64,000 nt of DNA from Aphrophora alni (Eukaryota > Arthropoda > Insecta > Hemiptera > Aphrophoridae). A model generated the notes under the pieces. The model was not told the DNA's origin. It saw only the letters and a program-made list of their open reading frames with translations, and ran no database searches. The stretch lies in NCBI GenBank assembly GCA_963513935.1, contig OY740771.1, forward strand, positions 17,009,757 to 17,073,756, read 5' to 3'. Below are positions 60,501 through 64,000 of this stretch, one piece after another. The first letter of the stretch is position 1; the number at the start of each line of letters is the position of its first letter. A program made the translations under genes and the position numbers.

Positions 60501-63500
60501 CATAACTTAAAATAAACATGTATACTTTTTGATCTGAACATAACCAGTCCAACAGGTCAATCAGTTATAATATAAATTGTAATTATTCAAGTACTTTGTG
60601 ACGCCTAAAACCATTTAATGAAAGCTCTTATAAAAAACATACCAAGCGAGCAATCTGTATATTTGTTAATTTTATCTAGATAAACCGGTGTAATTTGTTG
60701 GAATGGAGTGAATTTGAAAGCCCGATTAGGTATCGACTTTATTAAAACTCACGTATGTATACAAAACTAAATAAAATGCATTTATTTCTGTTAGTTTATA
60801 ACTCGAAAACAGCTGATTCGATTTTTATACATTTTATTCCTCATATTCATATTCCATCTGACAAGGTTTTCAGTCGGATTTTAGATATTTCAAAATGAGT
60901 TTTAGAGATAATTTAACCTCAAATTAGTAGAGCCATAGTAAATGTTTGATTTTAACGGATTTGAATAATAATATGGTAAAAACTAAGACATTTTTGATTA
61001 AAAACAAATTCGCAAAATGATGTGAATGTTTCCGTAAATTTTTTCTAAATCTCAAAGGTCATTTAACCTCCCCCCCTCCTTCCCTCTGGCGAACCTAAGA
61101 AGTTAAACTTTTGGTATAATCCTAACTTTTAGGCCGACAAAAACTATACTAAGTTATGTTGGACTTCCTAACTTTGGTAAATGCACTAATTTCTCTCTGG
61201 CCGAACCAGTCAGTTTATAAGTAATTAATGGAAATAGTTTCACAACATTAAGCCAGTAATAATTTCCTCATTATTTATTTGTTAATTGGTAGCCATGGTG
61301 ATACAGATATCTAATTAAATCCACCGAGTTTATTAAAAGTACATAGTGTAAAAGTACAACTTCTCCACATTTTAATATTTGAGGTTTAAATCCCCTCCCT
61401 CTCTTTGGTTACTCCGACTCGTTAAAAGTTAAACTTTTGGTGTAATCCTTACTTTTAGCTTGTCGCACATATTATATGTTAATTAACACTCATGTTGAAC
61501 TATACCACACTTTTTATATCTCTTACCTTGCTTACGAAATATACGAGGAACAAAAAAATAAAAACAATTTGATGGGAGACATCGTGGTACTTACCCAGTT
61601 CCATGGTTAAAAGTAATGTTTAAAATTTGGACTTTTAGGCGTTGTAGAAAACGTGAAATTATATTGTATTTGTAGAACGAGGAGTATCCAGTATGGTAAG
61701 TTTAATTAAAACAGTTGTTACACAGGTTTTCTGAACCTGTTAAATGTATATATCACTACACGGCCATTAAAAAGTCTTCACTCACTTCACTGATGTCATG
61801 AAGCAGCCTCCACTCTCTCACGTCGTGACTCGGGCATATCAGATCTCGTAAAACTACCTACATTTCTTAAAAGGTTCGAAGATATATTTTGCAATAACTT
61901 CTCTATTTGTCATCGTAGAGGGGTAAGATTAGTATTACTACATGTAAAATTTAAATATGCAATTTTTTATCTCGTTTAAAGTGTTATAAGCTGAATAACA
62001 CACGAGATACGTACAAAAGAATTACTTTAAAACGACCACTTGTCAGGGCTCGTAGGTGTACATTGTTGAAGATATTTTCACTCGCTACTCTCGTTTCTGA
62101 AACTTCTGAGCCTCTGGCTCTTTTAAGACTACTTTTCCTGCAAGGTCAGGATTTGAAATTATATTTTTTACAATGTCTGCGCAATTTGTCGTCATACAGA
62201 GGTGAGGTTGGTACATTTAAATGTAGAATTGAGTTTTTTTAAATCTAATTTAGTATGTTATCAGTTTAATAACACACAAAATATGAACAAAAAACTTTCA
62301 TTTTGTCATTTTCTGTTCGATTTTTATGAATTTTAATAGGGTTTTATAAGAGTACGATATAGTCTTCTACAACGATTTTCATGTTTCTATCATAATTTTA
62401 GTGGTCGCTATCGTGTTTACAAGTCATCATGTTACTTACCCAGCAACAGCTTGAATGTACCATGTAATAAAGGCAGATCCGTAAATGTAATGACAAAATC
62501 ATGGTTTCTTAAGCCTAGTACGAAACTTTTAATTGTTTCGGAAGATCAAGAGATCTTTTCCAATAGGGAAAGTTAGTTTGAAACAGTTGGTACGCAGTTT
62601 TTCTGAACCTGCTAATCCTTAATTGACTTGTATATGTGTATATTAAAAGGTTTCCACCGGCTTCGCTCGTGACAGTGTCTCGGCCCTGCAGAGTCTCGTG
62701 AAAGTTTCTCCACTCATTATACTCTTGTTGGTGACGCAGGTTCGTGATTATATGAATATAATTATTTTTTTATGTCATGATTCAAAATTACATTTTTGTC
62801 AGTAACGTTTCATCGTAGAGAAGTGTGTGTTGGTATGTATTATTGAAATATACAAATTTGTATCTAATTTAGTGTATTATAAGTTAATAACACATGAGAT
62901 ATGAAAAAAAATTGTTTAAAATGGCTGCCGTTTTGATATTTTAAATTATATTTTTCTCAATTTCTACTAGATTCTGTATGATCACAGCCTCCTACACCAA
63001 ATTTCAAGTTTTTATTTCAAATTTCGTGCCGCTATCGTATTTACACATACGTTACATAAACAACGACAACGGTTGAATATCTATTGTCGGATTAGATTTG
63101 CACTGAAATGTGAGTGTCAGTAAAAAAAATAAATAAATCAGATAGAAATTGTTTGCGACCAGCAAACTAACCCTTTGGTAGATAAGTAACAGTACAACCC
63201 TCTACTGTTTATTTTCTGATGTTTCAATTTCTGGGCTGCTGAAAAACACTGCGCTCCTCCCTTGTCAGCATAAAAAGTTAAATTTTTAGTATAATTCTAG
63301 TTTTTATCCCTAACAACTAAGGTCTGACTTTTAATTTAATTCCTGCCACACAAATCTGTTTACAACATCCTTATTAATAACAACTTCCTTAAGTAACTCT
63401 GACACTATCAAACATTGTAAATTATATAGTATTCTTCCAAAATTACCTCTCAACATAATAATCTTTCTGTAAGTGGCAACCTTTCTACTCTCCTTAAAAT

Positions 63501-64000
63501 ATACTGTTTTCATTGTACCATCTTTCTTTGATACATGTAGCATTGTTACTAGTATTAATGAAACAATTTACTTTTTTATTTCCTTACTTTGGATTATTTC
63601 ATAAGTATGCAGTTATCTACTAATTAAAATCTATTTCCACTTAATCTTCTAATAACAATTTCCTATCCAATAATTTATACCAATCCTGACATTTCCTATT
63701 TCATTATATATTGTGTTTATTTTATTTGGTATAGCTATAATACTCAGATTCTATGTGTCACCTGTTTCATAACTTCTTGTCTAACCAGAGTTTTCTACAG
63801 TTGTTTATCAACTGGTTTTCTTGTCCTATTTAAAACCACAGTAGTTGTTATTGTTTTTCCCTTAAAATTTCTGACATATCTCCCTACAATATCTGGAAGT
63901 AATACAGTGCAATAAATTTTAATATCACTCTATTCTAAACATGATTGTTCATGAGTATAGTACCCGATTTTGAAGCCACTTAGTTAAGGTTAAATAAGTT
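57576..64000. other. Gene-poor stretch, nothing intact
   Basis: AT-rich. A decayed CTGATGATGG...GCGAAACGCG motif lies at 59921-59950 and a similar one on the minus strand at about 60361-60395. Two to three CCTAA-like units occur at about 60394-60418. Short open frames (58818, 59421, 63331) show no domain. Confidence 0.5.

Overview
The window is AT-rich animal DNA with long AT, GT, GA and TC microsatellites. The small two-exon glycine-rich secreted-protein gene, the TATA/TCAGT-type promoters and the dead mariner-like transposase fragments suggest an arthropod, most likely an insect; the order cannot be told from the sequence. Most of the window is non-coding repeat DNA. Two things carry intact coding capacity: a glycine-rich cuticle-like gene and a near-complete Polinton (Maverick), a virus-like self-synthesising DNA transposon.

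Layout. 1-13797: a large inverted duplication (arms about 1-3812 and 10345-13797), each arm carrying promoter and exon 1 of a glycine-rich secreted protein. The right gene (13320-14962) is complete; the left one runs off the window on the minus strand. The spacer holds old repeat copies and decayed transposase pieces. 15.0-32.8 kb: gene-poor, with older copies of the same repeats, GA and TC microsatellites, an 88-bp GC-rich minisatellite (23.2-23.8 kb) and two foldback elements (25.3 and 28.2-29.0 kb). 32881-49124: the Polinton, 16,244 bp, with terminal inverted repeats (TIRs) and a perfect 6-bp target duplication TATTAC. 49.1-64 kb: gene-poor, but holding a 1.3-kb foldback element whose ends (AGTAGTA) and 6-bp duplication match those of the Polinton, a tRNA-derived SINE, a near-perfect 163-bp inverted repeat with a hammerhead-ribozyme core on each arm, and more SINE-like pieces.

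The Polinton. Protein-primed family-B DNA polymerase lies on the left, plus strand, and appears to be split by one frameshift near its N-terminus. Ten genes lie tightly packed on the minus strand from the right end inward: packaging ATPase, small basic protein, 242-aa protein, DD35E integrase with chromodomain, penton-like minor capsid protein, a pVI/PX-like membrane or core protein, double-jelly-roll major capsid protein, a 190-aa protein, adenain-type protease and a 272-aa protein. Two small accessory genes (171 aa minus, acidic 154 aa plus) sit in the middle. The gene set implies replication by PolB, capsid assembly and maturation (capsid proteins, protease, ATPase) and integration by the integrase. 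TATA plus TCAGT-like start sites with about 30-33-nt spacing can be read in front of several transcription units. The TIRs are nearly identical, so the insertion looks young.

The most notable observations are the foldback element that seems to borrow Polinton integration, the hammerhead-bearing foldback with an 11-bp duplication, the OTU-like domain in PolB with a possible Vsr-like insertion, and the head-to-head duplicated glycine-rich gene.
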